Positions 25,067-35,708 are shown, counted from the stretch's first letter. The stretch is DNA of 64,000 bases from Mycolicibacterium parafortuitum (GCF_010725485.1 NZ_AP022598.1:806001-870000), one strand, 5' to 3'. Notes: generated by a model not told the origin, from the letters alone. Program-made: numbers and translations.

Positions 25067-26356
25067 GTGGCCCTCACCTGGAACCGTGTTGATTCGAAGT
25101 CCGATCCAGATTTCGTCGTCGCCCCCGACGAGCGGCTGAGCTGGCCGAGCACGATCGGCCTCGGCGCCCAGCACGTGGTCGCGATGTTCGGCGCGACGTT
25201 CCTGGTCCCGGTGCTCACCGGCTTCCCGCCCGCCACCACGCTGCTGTTCTCCGGTATCGGCACCATCGCGTTCCTGCTGATCACCGGCAACCGGCTGCCC
25301 AGCTACCTGGGCTCCAGCTTCTCGGTGATCGCGCCGGTCACCGCGGCGACGGCTTCGAACGGCATGGGCAGCGCGCTCGGCGGGATCATCGCGGTCGGCG
25401 TGCTGCTGATCCTGATCGGCGCCGTCGTGCACGTGGCGGGCACCCGCTGGATCGACATCACGCTGCCGCCGGTGGTGACCGGCGCGATCGTGGCGCTGAT
25501 CGGGTTCAACCTGGCGCCCGCGGCGAAGAACAACTTCGAGCAGGGCCCGCTGATCGGGTTCGTGACGCTGGTGCTGCTGGTCGCGGTGCTCGCCGCGTTT
25601 CGGGGACTGGTCGGGCGGTTGGCGATCTTCCTCGCCGTCGCGGCCGGCTATCTGCTGGCGCTGTTCATGGGCGAGGTCGACACCTCGGGCATCAAGGCCG
25701 CGGCGTGGATCGGGCTGCCCGAGTTCCACACTCCGACGTTCTCGCTGTCGGTGCTCCCGTTGTTCCTGCCCGCGGTGATCGCGCTCGTCGCGGAGAACAT
25801 CGGCCACGTGAAGTCCGTGGGCCAGATGACCAAACGCGATATGGATCCGCTGACGGGCCGCGCATTGGCGGCCGACGGCGTGGCGACGACGCTGGCCGGG
25901 TTTGGGGGCGGCTCGGCGACGACGACGTACGCCGAGAACATCGGCGTGATGGCCGCGACGCGGGTGTATTCGACTGCCCCGTACTGGATCGCCGCGTTCG
26001 TCGCGGTGCTGCTGTCATTGTGCCCCAAGGTCGGCGCGGTGATCGCCGCGGTTCCCGCGGGGGTGCTCGGCGGTGCGACGGTGGTGCTCTACGGTCTGGT
26101 CGGCATCATCGGGATCCGGATCTGGCTGACCAACCACGTCGACTTCGCCAAGCCCGTCAACCAGATGACCGCGGCGATCCCGCTGATCATCGGCATCGCC
26201 GACTTCACCTGGAGCGCGGGCGATCTGACCTTCACCGGGATCGCGCTGGGCTCGATCGCCGCGCTGGTGATCTACCACGGTATGCGGCTGTTGGGCTTCC
26301 GGCCGGGTCGAGAAGAGCCGACGGACCGCGATTCAGCAGCTGCCTCGCCACGATGA
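25067..26356 (+). CDS. NCS2-family uracil/xanthine permease
   Basis: 429 residues from a GTG, about 14 helices. Family signatures are LGAQHVVAMFGATFLVPVLT near residue 35, ALVAENIGHVKSVGQMTKRD with the substrate-binding Glu, and GFGGGSATTTYAENIGVMAA with the second conserved Glu. It imports a purine or pyrimidine base with protons. Its position behind an amino-acid permease and before a DUF861 cupin, under a divergent TetR, points to a nitrogen-source uptake operon. That is inference. Confidence 0.92.
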   Translation: MALTWNRVDSKSDPDFVVAPDERLSWPSTIGLGAQHVVAMFGATFLVPVLTGFPPATTLLFSGIGTIAFLLITGNRLPSYLGSSFSVIAPVTAATASNGMGSALGGIIAVGVLLILIGAVVHVAGTRWIDITLPPVVTGAIVALIGFNLAPAAKNNFEQGPLIGFVTLVLLVAVLAAFRGLVGRLAIFLAVAAGYLLALFMGEVDTSGIKAAAWIGLPEFHTPTFSLSVLPLFLPAVIALVAENIGHVKSVGQMTKRDMDPLTGRALAADGVATTLAGFGGGSATTTYAENIGVMAATRVYSTAPYWIAAFVAVLLSLCPKVGAVIAAVPAGVLGGATVVLYGLVGIIGIRIWLTNHVDFAKPVNQMTAAIPLIIGIADFTWSAGDLTFTGIALGSIAALVIYHGMRLLGFRPGREEPTDRDSAAASPR

Positions 26357-26405
26357 CGCGCTGGTGCACTTGCTCCGAACACCTTCTACGAGAGGATATT
26401 TTTCG

Positions 26406-26756
26406 ATGATGACCCCTGCCGTGCTCACCACTCTGCTGCCCGGCGCCGCCGAGGCCGAACTGGAGGACTGGGGGCCACTGAAGGAGGCCACCGGCGATGC
26501 CATGACGGTGCACGGCCTGGAGTTGTGGGTCGACGGCGCGAAGTCGGCCGGGATCTGGCAGGTGACCCCGGGTCCGTCGTACTGGCGCCAGGACGAGCAC
26601 GAGGTCATCTACGTGCTTTCCGGCAGGATGACCGTCACCCCGGACGGCGGTGAGCCGCTGGAGGTGAAAGCCGGTGATGTCGCGGTGTTTCCGCTGGGAT
26701 GGTCCGGCACCTGGGTCATCCACGAGACACTGCGAAAGGTGTATGTCGTCTTCTAG
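26406..26756 (+). CDS. Cupin-domain protein (DUF861 type)
   Basis: 116 residues forming a single cupin barrel. RQDEHEVIYVLSGRMTVTPD is motif 1, and KAGDVAVFPLGWSGTWVIHE is motif 2 with a C-terminal WVIHETLRKVYVV typical of DUF861/Cupin_3. Relatives are linked to ureidoglycine and ethanolamine metabolism, which agrees with the purine-type permease upstream, but the reaction is unknown. It starts 49 nt after the permease with an AGAGGATA ribosome site. Two tandem ATGs (26406, 26409) are possible. Confidence 0.85.
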   Translation: MMTPAVLTTLLPGAAEAELEDWGPLKEATGDAMTVHGLELWVDGAKSAGIWQVTPGPSYWRQDEHEVIYVLSGRMTVTPDGGEPLEVKAGDVAVFPLGWSGTWVIHETLRKVYVVF

Positions 26757-26773
26757 CTCTTCGTCACCCGGGG

Positions 26774-28240
26774 CTAGGGCGCACGCCGGTCCCGCTGGTC
26801 CCGCGCCGGAACCCCGTTGACGCCGTCGATCGACTGCGCGTAGGTCCCGACGGCGTACGCCGCCGCCGACGCCATGATCCCGAGCGCGTCGCGGTCGATG
26901 TTGTCGATGTTGTCCAGCCGGGTGTGATAGTTCGGGTCGAACGGGGCGCCGGCCTTTCCGCCCCACAGCCGCGCCTGTACCTCGGTCTTGCGCTGGGACG
27001 ATCCGGAGGTCAGCCCGCCGACCGGGATCCCGGCGGCCAGGAACGGCGCGTAGTCGGTGGTGCGCGCCAGCGGTATGTCGGCCGGCCGCACCCCGGCGAG
27101 GTTCAGGATGCCGGCCAGGGTGCGTTCGATCCCGGCCGAACCCTCCGGCACCGCACGGACATTCGGCTCGGTTTGGGTGGACTGGTCGCCGTCGTCGGTG
27201 AAGTAGCCGGCGTTCGGTGAACCCAGCATGTCGAAGTTCAGGTACAGCGCGATGTCGTCGAGTTGGTCCGGGCTCAGCGAGCGCAGATACTTCGTCGACC
27301 CGTCCCTCGAGATCTCCTCGGCACCCCAGAACGCGAACCGCACCGCGTTGGCGGTCTGCGGCTGTGCGCCGAGCTGCAAGGCGGTCTCCAGCACCGCGGC
27401 CACCCCGGAACCGTTGTCGTTGATCCCGGGACCGGACTGCACGCTGTCGAGGTGGGCGCCGACCACCACCACGTTGCCGGTGTCGCCGGTCGCGGTCTGC
27501 GCGATCACGTTTCGCGACGTGCTCATCACGGGCTTGTTGTCCAGCACCAGCGTCACCGGCGCCTCGGTACGCCGCAGCGCGGCGTCGGCGCTCGGGTCGA
27601 TAACGCCCACCGGCACTTTCAGGTCGTTGTAGTAGCCGGAGGTGAACAGCGTCGGCGGGGCGCCGACGGGTCGCGCCGGGGTGGCCTGACTGACCACCAG
27701 CACGCCGACCGCGCCCTGGTCGACGGCCACCCGCTGCTTCTGGACGATCGAGCAGCCGCTGTCGTCGACCACGGCGATCGCGTCGTCGACGTCGACGTTT
27801 CCGTAGTCCGCCGCCGCGCACCCGGCCGGTTTGCGCGGCCGCAGGGTGATGGCCTTGAGCCCACCGGGCGGCGTGGTGATCATCAGCGAGGCCTGCTCGA
27901 CGCGGAACGGCCGGCCGGCCACCGTCAGGGCCGGCTTCCCGCCGCGCGAACCCGACAGCCGCTCGAACTCGGGGGTCTGGACGTCGAAACCCTCGTCGCG
28001 CAACAGTCCGGCCACATAGTCGACGCTGGCCTGGAAACCCGGGGAGCCGTCGGCGCGGTTGCCGTCGTTGGCATCGGCGATCTGCTGCAGCTTCTCCAGA
28101 TGTCCGTAGACGGCGTCGATGGTGACCTTGCCTGCCAGTTCCGGACCCCACTGCGGCGGCGGCGCGGGCTCCGAAGACGAGCAGGACACCACCAGGGCGC
28201 CCACCGCGGCGAGCGTGACGGCGGCTCGGCGGGCGCTCAC
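26774..28240 (-). CDS. M28-family aminopeptidase lipoprotein, second LpqL-like copy
   Basis: 488 residues: lipobox LVVSC (Cys at about 20), then a PA-inserted M28 zinc peptidase. Metal and catalytic residues are in VVVGAHLDSV, GINDNGSGVAA, FAFWGAEE, YLNFDMLGSPNAGYF and DPNYHTRLDNIDNI. It is homologous throughout to the gene upstream, with identical blocks such as GINDNGSGVAAVLETALQLG, so the pair arose by tandem duplication. The two have diverged most in the PA domain. It starts in a GTGA overlap with the first copy. It releases N-terminal amino acids from peptides at the cell surface. Confidence 0.88.
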   Translation of the reverse strand: MSARRAAVTLAAVGALVVSCSSSEPAPPPQWGPELAGKVTIDAVYGHLEKLQQIADANDGNRADGSPGFQASVDYVAGLLRDEGFDVQTPEFERLSGSRGGKPALTVAGRPFRVEQASLMITTPPGGLKAITLRPRKPAGCAAADYGNVDVDDAIAVVDDSGCSIVQKQRVAVDQGAVGVLVVSQATPARPVGAPPTLFTSGYYNDLKVPVGVIDPSADAALRRTEAPVTLVLDNKPVMSTSRNVIAQTATGDTGNVVVVGAHLDSVQSGPGINDNGSGVAAVLETALQLGAQPQTANAVRFAFWGAEEISRDGSTKYLRSLSPDQLDDIALYLNFDMLGSPNAGYFTDDGDQSTQTEPNVRAVPEGSAGIERTLAGILNLAGVRPADIPLARTTDYAPFLAAGIPVGGLTSGSSQRKTEVQARLWGGKAGAPFDPNYHTRLDNIDNIDRDALGIMASAAAYAVGTYAQSIDGVNGVPARDQRDRRAP

Positions 28241-29742
28241 GACGCGGTCAACCGGTGCCGGGTGCGATCTTCTCGAAGCGGGATCCCGTTGCGGCCCCGC
28301 TGGTCCTGCGCGTAGAGGCCGGTGACATACGCGACGCCGCTGCCGTGGATTCCCAGCGCGGTGCGGTCGATGTGGTCGATGGTGTCGGAGGCCTTGTGAT
28401 AGTTGGGGTCGAACGGTTCGTCGGCCTGCCCACCCCACAGGTCGGCCTCCTCGGCCGTCTTCTTCTCCTCGGCGCCGGAGAACAGTCCGCCGGCCGGGAT
28501 CCCGGCCCTGGTGAACGCGTCGTAGTCCGACCGGCCGTCGAAATCGGTGTCCCGGCCTGGCTTTCCGGCCTTGTCGAGATAACCCATCAGGGTGCGTTCG
28601 ATTCCCGCCGAGCCCTCCGGGATCCGCGGCACGGGAAGCCGGGGATCCGGCGGTGCGGACTGGTTGCCGTCGTAGATGAAATAGCCCGGGTTCGGGGAGC
28701 CCAGCATGTCGAAGTTCAGGTACAGCGCGATGTCGCGCAGCGCGTCCTCGTCGAGAGAGCCGACATAGTTACCCGACCCGATCAGCCCGTGTTCCTCGGC
28801 GCCCCAGAACCCGAACCGGACGGCGTTGCGCACGTCGGGTGAACCACCCAGCTGCAGTGCGGTTTCCAGCACCGCGGCCACCCCGGAACCGTTGTCGTTG
28901 ATGCCGGGGCCGTCCTCGACGCTGTCGAGGTGGGCACCGAGCATGACCACGTCCTCGGTCGAGCCCGTGGTGGTCTGGGCGATCACGCTGCGGGTGTTCT
29001 CGACCCGCACGCCGGCGTTCAGGTTGAGCACCGCGCGGGCACCGGACTGCTCGCGCAACCGGTCCCCGGAAGCCTTGCTGACACCGATGACGGGGATCTT
29101 GACGTCGGTGCCCCCGCCGAGGGTCCCGCCGGCCAGCGCGGCGACGTCCTCGTTGTTGGCCACGATCAGCGCGACGGCGCCGAGCTTGGCGGCGACGGCC
29201 TGTTTGCCGCCGAACGGGCATGAGCCCCGGTCGACGACCACGATGGCGCCGTCGACCGGCAGCCCGTCGTAGTCGTCCTCGGTGCAGCCCGGGGTGTCCT
29301 CCGAGCGGGCGATGACCAGCGGGCCGGACACCCCGTCGGATCCGGTACCGACCGTGAAGACCATCGGTCGGGCCTCGACCTTGGTGCCGGCCACGGTCAG
29401 CGACGGTTCGTCGGCCCAGGGCAGCTTGACCTCGAACTCCGGGGTCTCGACATCGAACCCGTTGTCCCGCAACGCGTCCGCGACATAGTCGACGCTCGCG
29501 TCGTAGCCGGGGGATCCGAGCCCACGGTTGCCACCGTGCTCGTCGGCGATCTCCTGCAGTTTCCTCAGGTGGGCGAACATCGCGTCGACGGTGACCTTGC
29601 CGGACAACTCGTCGGCGAACGCGGCGGCCGCGGCCGGGTCCGGGTCGGTCTGCGGCACGGGTTTCGGGTCGCTGCCGCCACCGCATCCGCCCGCGGCCAG
29701 CACAGCGCACGCCAGCACCACGGCGAGTCGTCTCGGGGTCAC
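28237..29742 (-). CDS. lpqL: M28-family aminopeptidase lipoprotein LpqL
   Basis: About 501 residues from GTG 29742 (GTGs at 29748 and 29751 also fit). A lipoprotein signal ends in LAAGGC. The PA domain includes GAIVVVDRGSCPFGGKQAVA. The M28 core has VVMLGAHLDSVEDGPGINDN, FGFWGAEEHGLIGSGNYVGS and DPNYHKASDTIDHIDR. This copy matches M. tuberculosis LpqL (Rv0418) most closely by memory, including GLFSGAE and a C-terminal DRTRH. It is a surface-anchored zinc aminopeptidase. It lies 10 nt after the hydrolase in the long minus-strand run that begins at the thiO riboswitch. Confidence 0.92.
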   Translation of the reverse strand: MTPRRLAVVLACAVLAAGGCGGGSDPKPVPQTDPDPAAAAAFADELSGKVTVDAMFAHLRKLQEIADEHGGNRGLGSPGYDASVDYVADALRDNGFDVETPEFEVKLPWADEPSLTVAGTKVEARPMVFTVGTGSDGVSGPLVIARSEDTPGCTEDDYDGLPVDGAIVVVDRGSCPFGGKQAVAAKLGAVALIVANNEDVAALAGGTLGGGTDVKIPVIGVSKASGDRLREQSGARAVLNLNAGVRVENTRSVIAQTTTGSTEDVVMLGAHLDSVEDGPGINDNGSGVAAVLETALQLGGSPDVRNAVRFGFWGAEEHGLIGSGNYVGSLDEDALRDIALYLNFDMLGSPNPGYFIYDGNQSAPPDPRLPVPRIPEGSAGIERTLMGYLDKAGKPGRDTDFDGRSDYDAFTRAGIPAGGLFSGAEEKKTAEEADLWGGQADEPFDPNYHKASDTIDHIDRTALGIHGSGVAYVTGLYAQDQRGRNGIPLREDRTRHRLTAS

Positions 29743-29752
29743 GGCCACCACG

Positions 29753-30664
29753 TTAGCGTGGCGCCGGACGGGCACTCAGATAGTCGAGGACCGCACCGGC
29801 GGCGACCTGCGGACGTTCGATCTGTAGGAAGTGTCCCGCGTCCGGGACGAAGACCACCCGGCTGCCTTCCGGGAGGACCGATTCGATCGGTTCGGCGTAG
29901 GCGGCCTCCATCGCCCCGTCCTGTTCGCCCTGCAGGTGCAGCATCGGCACCCGGGGCGGGTCGAACACCCACTTGTGCAGATCGGCGTATCTCGCCAGCG
30001 GGCGCGAGGGCCGCACCATGGCCCGGTAGTACCCGACCGCGGCCTGCCGGTGCGCCGGGCTGGGCAACGCGGCCAGCGCGTCGTCGAGTTCGGCGTCGGT
30101 GTCGTATCCGCGCGGCCCCCAGTCCTGCCACAGCCGCGGGATGACGCGCGGGAGCAGCCGTTCCGGCAGCGCCGGGACCTGGAAGAACAGGATGTACCAG
30201 CTGTTGCGCAGTTGACGCGGCAGCAGGCGCAACTGGCGGCCGATCGGGCCGCGGGTCCTGCTGATCGCGCCGATCGGCGCCACGGCCATCGAAACGTGCT
30301 CGGCGAAGGGCGAATCCGGGTAGGCCGCCAGCCCGCTGACCACGAACCCGCCCCAGTCGTGCCCGATCACCACCGCGTCGTCGGGGGCGCCCAGCTCGCG
30401 GTGCACGGCCAGCGCGTCGTACATCAGCGCCCCGATGTGGTAGTCGCCGTCAGGTGCGGGCCCGGTCGGTGCGTACCCGCGGGCGAACGGGGCGACCACC
30501 CGGAACCCCTGCTCGGCGAGCAGCGGCGCGAACTTGCGCCAGCCCCACGCGCTGTCGGGGAACCCGTGCAGGCACAACACCAACCGACCGTCGGCCGGTC
30601 CCCAGGACAACGCGCTGATGTCCAGGTGGGGCAGCGTGAAGGTGAGTGTCTGCGGGTCGGTCAT
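29753..30664 (-). CDS. Alpha/beta-hydrolase, epoxide-hydrolase-like
   Basis: 303 residues. The oxyanion motif LCLHGFPDSAWGWRKFAPLL is followed by GHDWGGFVVSGLAA, where the nucleophile is Asp, as in epoxide hydrolases and haloalkane dehalogenases. The acidic residue is likely in LQGEQDGAMEAA and the His in VPDAGHFLQIERP. Its single-tyrosine lid region is hard to place by eye. Mycobacteria carry several such epoxide hydrolases for lipid or xenobiotic epoxides. It lies between the ABC permease and lpqL on the same strand. Confidence 0.87.
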   Translation of the reverse strand: MTDPQTLTFTLPHLDISALSWGPADGRLVLCLHGFPDSAWGWRKFAPLLAEQGFRVVAPFARGYAPTGPAPDGDYHIGALMYDALAVHRELGAPDDAVVIGHDWGGFVVSGLAAYPDSPFAEHVSMAVAPIGAISRTRGPIGRQLRLLPRQLRNSWYILFFQVPALPERLLPRVIPRLWQDWGPRGYDTDAELDDALAALPSPAHRQAAVGYYRAMVRPSRPLARYADLHKWVFDPPRVPMLHLQGEQDGAMEAAYAEPIESVLPEGSRVVFVPDAGHFLQIERPQVAAGAVLDYLSARPAPR

Positions 30665-30675
30665 GGGCAGCCATG

Positions 30676-31434
30676 CTAGGCGTCGCGGCGGTTCACCGTC
30701 AGCAGTGCCACGACAAACACCGCGCCGACCACGGCGGCGAAGTAGCCGAGCGAACCGGTCACGCCCCAGCGCATCGGATAGTCCGGGAACAGCCACTGCA
30801 CGTCGAGGAACCTGAACATGTTCGCGAACGGCAGGTACGGGCCGATATCCCAGCTGCGCCCGGGCAGGTTCCCCAGCAGCGGCTCGAGCAGAAGCGGCCA
30901 CAGCAGCAACGCGGTCACCGCGCCCGCGGTGTGGCGCACCAGCACCGCGACCCCGACGCCGAGCACGGCGGTCAGCGCCGCGTAGATCGCGATCGACACC
31001 GCGAACCCCGCCGCGGCGGGCACCGTCAGGCCTGCCGCGGCACGCGGTGCGGCGACCAGCCGTGCGACCAGAACCGCGCCGAACACCATCACCACCGAGG
31101 CCACCACCGAGAACACCGCGGCGGCAACCGCTTTGGCACACACCACGAGGGTTCGGCGCGGGGTGGCCAGGAACGTGGTCGCGATCAGACCGCTGCGGTA
31201 CTCCCCCGTCACCGTCATCGCCGCGACGACCATCAGCACCGGCACCCCGAACACCGCGACCCCCATCGCCGCCCGCTGCACCGGCATCGGCGTGTAACCC
31301 GAGGACACGGAGGCCTGCAACGCCGCGAGCGCCAAGGCCAGGACGGCCGCGGCGACCGCCGCCCACAGCGGGGACCGCAGGGTTGTCAGCTTGATGCGTT
31401 CGGCGTTCAGCGCCGCGCCGGCCGCGCGCATCAC
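30676..31434 (-). CDS. ABC-2 type transporter permease
   Basis: 252 residues with six predicted helices, beginning NAERIKLTTLRSPLWAAVAA, the usual cytoplasmic start of ABC-2 permeases. TGEYRSGLIATTFLATPRRT in the first cytoplasmic loop is the conserved coupling segment. It pairs with the ATPase encoded just upstream (GTG start overlapping the ATPase stop by 4 nt; ATG at 31431 also possible). It most likely exports a lipid, drug or peptide; the substrate is unknown. Confidence 0.88.
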   Translation of the reverse strand: MMRAAGAALNAERIKLTTLRSPLWAAVAAAVLALALAALQASVSSGYTPMPVQRAAMGVAVFGVPVLMVVAAMTVTGEYRSGLIATTFLATPRRTLVVCAKAVAAAVFSVVASVVMVFGAVLVARLVAAPRAAAGLTVPAAAGFAVSIAIYAALTAVLGVGVAVLVRHTAGAVTALLLWPLLLEPLLGNLPGRSWDIGPYLPFANMFRFLDVQWLFPDYPMRWGVTGSLGYFAAVVGAVFVVALLTVNRRDA

Positions 31435-32336
31435 CGGGTCATCCCGCGGTACTCGGTGGCGTCATCGGTCAGCGCCAGATACGCCTGCTCAAGGGTGGCT
31501 TGCTGCGGGCTCAGCTCGTGCAGCGGGATCGCATGCCGCGCAGCCAGTTCACCGACCTCCTCGATCGCGGCGCCGGACACCAGCAGCGCGTCACCGTCGC
31601 GCCCGACGGTCCAGCCGGCCGCGGCGAGCGCGCCGGCCAACTCGTCGCGGCGCGGGCTGCGCACCCGGACCGCGGCACCGTGACCGACGAACTCCGCGAC
31701 GGTGGTGTCGGCGATCAGCCTGCCCTTGCCGATCACCACCAGGTGGTCGGCGGTATTGGCCATCTCGGAGAGCAGATGGCTCGACACCAGCACCGTGCGT
31801 CCTTCCCCAGCCAGGGTGCGCATCAACGTGCGCACCCAGTGGATGCCCTCGGGGTCGAGGCCGTTCACCGGTTCGTCGAACAGCAGCACCGGCGGATCTC
31901 CGATCAGCGCGGCCGCGATGCCGAGGCGCTGGCTCATGCCGAGCGACAACGTGCCCGCGCGTGCCCCGGCCACCCCGGCCAATCCGACCATGCCGAGGAC
32001 CTCGTCGACGCGCTGCGACGGGATCCGGTTGCTCGCGGCGATCCAGCGCAGGTGGTTGCGCACCGTCCGGTTCGGGTGCACCGCACGGGCGTCGAGCAGC
32101 GCGCCGACCGTGCGCAGCGGATCGGTGAGCTGCCGGTAGGTCTTGCCTTCGATGGTCGCGGCGCCCGAGGTGGGCCGGTCCAGGCCGAGGATCATCCGCA
32201 TCGTGGTGGTCTTGCCCGCGCCGTTGGGCCCGAGGAACCCGGTCACCACGCCGGGTTCGATCGTGCACGTCAACCCGTCGACGGCGGGGGCGCCGCGACC
32301 GCGGAACACCTTCGTGAGCCCGTCGAGGCGGATCAC
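31431..32336 (-). CDS. ABC transporter ATP-binding protein
   Basis: 301 residues. Walker A is GPNGAGKTTTMRMI, the signature LSLGMSQRLGIAAALIG (degenerate form of LSGGQ), Walker B VLLFDEPVNGLDPEG, and the H-loop VSSHLLSEM. A C-terminal extension of about 80 residues is typical of DrrA/CcmA-like exporters. The start is the GTG preceded by GAGGAGG at 7-8 nt. It begins 40 nt after thiG on the same strand with no obvious terminator between, so it may be read from the thiamine transcript. Confidence 0.92.
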   Translation of the reverse strand: MIRLDGLTKVFRGRGAPAVDGLTCTIEPGVVTGFLGPNGAGKTTTMRMILGLDRPTSGAATIEGKTYRQLTDPLRTVGALLDARAVHPNRTVRNHLRWIAASNRIPSQRVDEVLGMVGLAGVAGARAGTLSLGMSQRLGIAAALIGDPPVLLFDEPVNGLDPEGIHWVRTLMRTLAGEGRTVLVSSHLLSEMANTADHLVVIGKGRLIADTTVAEFVGHGAAVRVRSPRRDELAGALAAAGWTVGRDGDALLVSGAAIEEVGELAARHAIPLHELSPQQATLEQAYLALTDDATEYRGMTR

Positions 32337-32376
32337 CGTGACACCTCCTCGATCACGAGGTCGGCGACCGTGTTCA

Positions 32377-33336
<960 letters not shown>

Positions 33337-33340
<4 letters not shown>

Positions 33341-34341
33341 GTGACGCTCGCTCCTTCCAGCTCGGCGGCGATCGTTTCCGCGGTCCACGGCGCCAGCAGG
33401 AAACCCGACCTGCCGTGCCCGGCGGCGACCAGGGTGCGCTCGTCGAGCCTGCCCACGATCGGCAGGTTGTCCGGTGTCATCGGGCGCAGACCCGCTGCCG
33501 CCTCGGAGAATTCGTACTCCCCCAGCGCGGGGATCACGGTGCACGCGTCGTCGAGCAGGTCGCGCACACCGCTGACGGTGGGGGTGGTGTCGCGGCCGTG
33601 TTCATACTGGGTGGCGCCGACGACCACCCCGTCGGCGCGCGGCACGACGTAGACCTGCCTGCCGCGCACCCGGGCCCGGATCACCCGCCGCGGCGGCGCC
33701 AGACAGCCACGGCGCCAACGCAATCGGAGCACCTCCCCTTTGACCGGCCGTACCGGCAGGCCCGGCCACAGTGCCGGTGCGTCGATGCCGTTGGCGATCA
33801 GCACCGTGTCGGAGTCGGCGACCTCGGTCAGGGTCTGCACCGGTTCCGCCCACCGCACGCCGAGCCGTTCGCACGCCGCGGTGAGCGCGGCCACCACCGC
33901 GCGGTTGTCGACCGCCAGCTCGGTCTCGGCGATGAATCCATGCCGGATACCCTGTGCGAGTAGGGGTTCGACATCACGGGCGGATGCCGTCGGGGTGACC
34001 GGATGGCCCTGCGCGGTCAGCCACGTACCGACCGTCTTGAGATCGGCGGCGTCGGCGTGGTCGACGGCGACCACCAGCGACTGGCGCGCGGTGACCACAT
34101 CGGGCGGCAGCTCGCCGAGGAACCGGTCGTGCCACAGCCGCAGTGACTCCAGACCGATCGCCAGCAGCCGCTCCTCGCCGGGCCAGCCCTCGCTGTGCGG
34201 GGCCAGCATCCCGCCGGCCACCCACGAGGCCCCCGGCTGCGCGGTGCGGTGCACGCGCACGGCCCAGCCGTCGGTGGCGGCGCGGTGGGCCACCGACAGC
34301 CCGATGACGCCGCCGCCGATGACGGCCAGTGAGCGGGGCAT
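33337..34341 (-). CDS. thiO: Glycine oxidase ThiO
   Basis: 334 residues from the ATG preceded by GGGAGG. The FAD-binding Rossmann motif SLAVIGGGVIGLSVAHRA is at the N-terminus. PVRPVKGEVLRLR and AAGLRPMTPDNLPIVG are the D-amino-acid-oxidase-family signatures, and GHGRSGFLLAPWTAE is at the C-terminus. It oxidises glycine to iminoglycine for thiazole formation. First gene behind the second TPP riboswitch, syntenic with Rv0415. Confidence 0.94.
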
Positions 34342-34346
34342 CTCGC

Positions 34347-34438
34347 GTCCTCCCTTCGCCGGCATGACCCGGATCAGGTGTGACGGTAAGGGCCGGCGGG
34401 CCCACTCTCAGTCCCCGTGCCCGGGACTCCCGTGTGGT
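34347..34438 (-). promoter_or_regulatory. TPP riboswitch upstream of thiO
   Basis: Read on the minus strand, the THI blocks are CACACGGGAG, GGGGACTGAGAGTGGG, a GC-rich arm, CACCTGATCCGGGTCATGCC and GGCGAAGGGAGGA. The final block is also the thiO ribosome-binding site, so TPP would repress translation of thiO and its coupled partners thiS and thiG. The promoter must lie between here and the divergent thiE start, about 40 bp. Confidence 0.95.
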
Positions 34439-34478
34439 CGTCCGCCAGCCTACGTCGCCGCCCCGCTACGGTTCGACT

Positions 34479-35144
34479 GTGTCCGAAACCGCGCGGCTGC
34501 GAAGTGCCCGCCTCTATCTGTGCACCGACGCCCGCCGAGAGCGCGGCGACCTGGCCGAGTTCGTCGACGCCGCGCTCGCCGGGGGCGTCGACATCGTCCA
34601 GTTGCGCGACAAGGGATCGGCCGGGGAGGAGCGGTTCGGCCCGCTGGAGGCGCGCGACGAACTCGCCGCGCTGGAGATCCTGACCGACGCGGCGCGCAGA
34701 CACGGGGCGCTGGTCGCGGTGAACGACCGCGCCGACGTCGCGCTGGCGGCCGGCGCGGACATCCTGCACCTCGGCCAGGACGACCTGCCGCTGCCGACCG
34801 CCCGGGACATCGTCGGGCGGCGGCTGATCGGACGCTCGACCCATGACGCCGACCAGGCCCGCGCGGCGGCGGCCGAGGACGTGGACTACTTCTGTGTGGG
34901 GCCGTGCTGGCCGACCCCGACGAAACCCGGCCGCGCCGCGCCGGGGCTGGATCTGGTGCGCGCCGCCGCGGCGCTGGGCACCGACAAACCCTGGTTCGCG
35001 ATCGGCGGCATCGACGCCGCCCGGCTGCCCGAGGTGCTGCAGGCCGGCGCGCGCAGGGTCGTGGTGGTGCGTGCGATCACCGCCGCCGACGATCCCCGGG
35101 CGGCGGCCGAAGAGCTCGTCCGGATGCTCAGTTCTGCCGTTTGA
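34479..35144 (+). CDS. thiE: Thiamine-phosphate synthase
   Basis: 221 residues. It joins HMP-PP and thiazole phosphate to thiamine phosphate. [48 protein letters not shown] and [14 protein letters not shown] are family motifs, and the phosphate-binding end is [20 protein letters not shown]. The GTG start sits 6 nt after a TACGGT -10 element, implying a leaderless message without riboswitch control of its own. Divergent from the thiO operon and syntenic with Rv0414c; its stop overlaps the end of mutT3 by 17 nt. Confidence 0.94.
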   Translation: MSETARLRSARLYLCTDARRERGDLAEFVDAALAGGVDIVQLRDKGSAGEERFGPLEARDELAALEILTDAARRHGALVAVNDRADVALAAGADILHLGQDDLPLPTARDIVGRRLIGRSTHDADQARAAAAEDVDYFCVGPCWPTPTKPGRAAPGLDLVRAAAALGTDKPWFAIGGIDAARLPEVLQAGARRVVVVRAITAADDPRAAAEELVRMLSSAV

Positions 35145-35619
35145 TCAGCAGCGGAATCGATGCGGTGACCTCACGCAGCCGGGTCCAGCTGGCCGCGAAC
35201 CCGGGGTGCAGCGGCAGCTCCGCGACCTCGTCCTCGGCGACCCAGCGCAACTCGGCGCTCTCCCGGTTGGGGACGGTCTCGAGTTGTTCGTCGGCGTCGG
35301 CGATCACGGTCGTGTAGGTCCACCCGGAGTTCTCGGCGGTGACCACCGTGGTCCGGACGGTGAGCCGCTCCGGGGACAGCCCGGCTTCCTCGTGCGCCTC
35401 GCGCACGGCCGCTTCCTCGGGGGATTCGTGGCTGTCGCGGGCGCCGCCGGGAAGCCCCCACGTGCCGCCCTGATGACTCCACGGGGCCCGGTGCTGCAGC
35501 AGGACCGCGGCCGTTCCGTCGGGGCCGGGCGCGCGCAGCAGCAAACCGGCCGCGCCGTGTCGTCCCCAGAACGCCGCGCCCGAGTCCGACACCACCCAGC
35601 CGTCACCGTCACCGCGCAC
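35128..35619 (-). CDS. mutT3: Nudix hydrolase MutT3
   Basis: About 163 residues with the full Nudix box [20 protein letters not shown] (GX5EX7REUXEEXGU). [20 protein letters not shown] precedes it. Synteny with Rv0413 identifies MutT3, which hydrolyses oxidised or other nucleotides to limit mutation. The GTG at 35619 is chosen because TAAGCT, a good -10, lies 7 nt upstream and [12 protein letters not shown] begins the conserved part. GTGs at 35658 and 35670 are alternatives that would add 13-17 residues. Confidence 0.88.
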   Translation of the reverse strand: MRGDGDGWVVSDSGAAFWGRHGAAGLLLRAPGPDGTAAVLLQHRAPWSHQGGTWGLPGGARDSHESPEEAAVREAHEEAGLSPERLTVRTTVVTAENSGWTYTTVIADADEQLETVPNRESAELRWVAEDEVAELPLHPGFAASWTRLREVTASIPLLIKRQN

Positions 35620-35681
35620 GGCGTCCAGCTTAGGTAACGGTTCGACAATTCGGAGCACCTGAATCCGCACGCGTCGCAACC

Positions 35682-35708
35682 AGAGCTCTTAGAATTCTTT
35701 TATATAGT
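35682..35708 (+). promoter_or_regulatory. AT-rich promoter region of the glnX-glnH-pknG operon
   Basis: Two adjacent 8-bp palindromes, AGAGCTCT (35682-35689) and AGAATTCT (35691-35698), are followed by TATAGT (35703-35708), a good -10 match, about 50 nt before the glnX GTG. No clear -35 is visible, which is common in mycobacteria. The palindromes may be operator half-sites. Confidence 0.4.
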
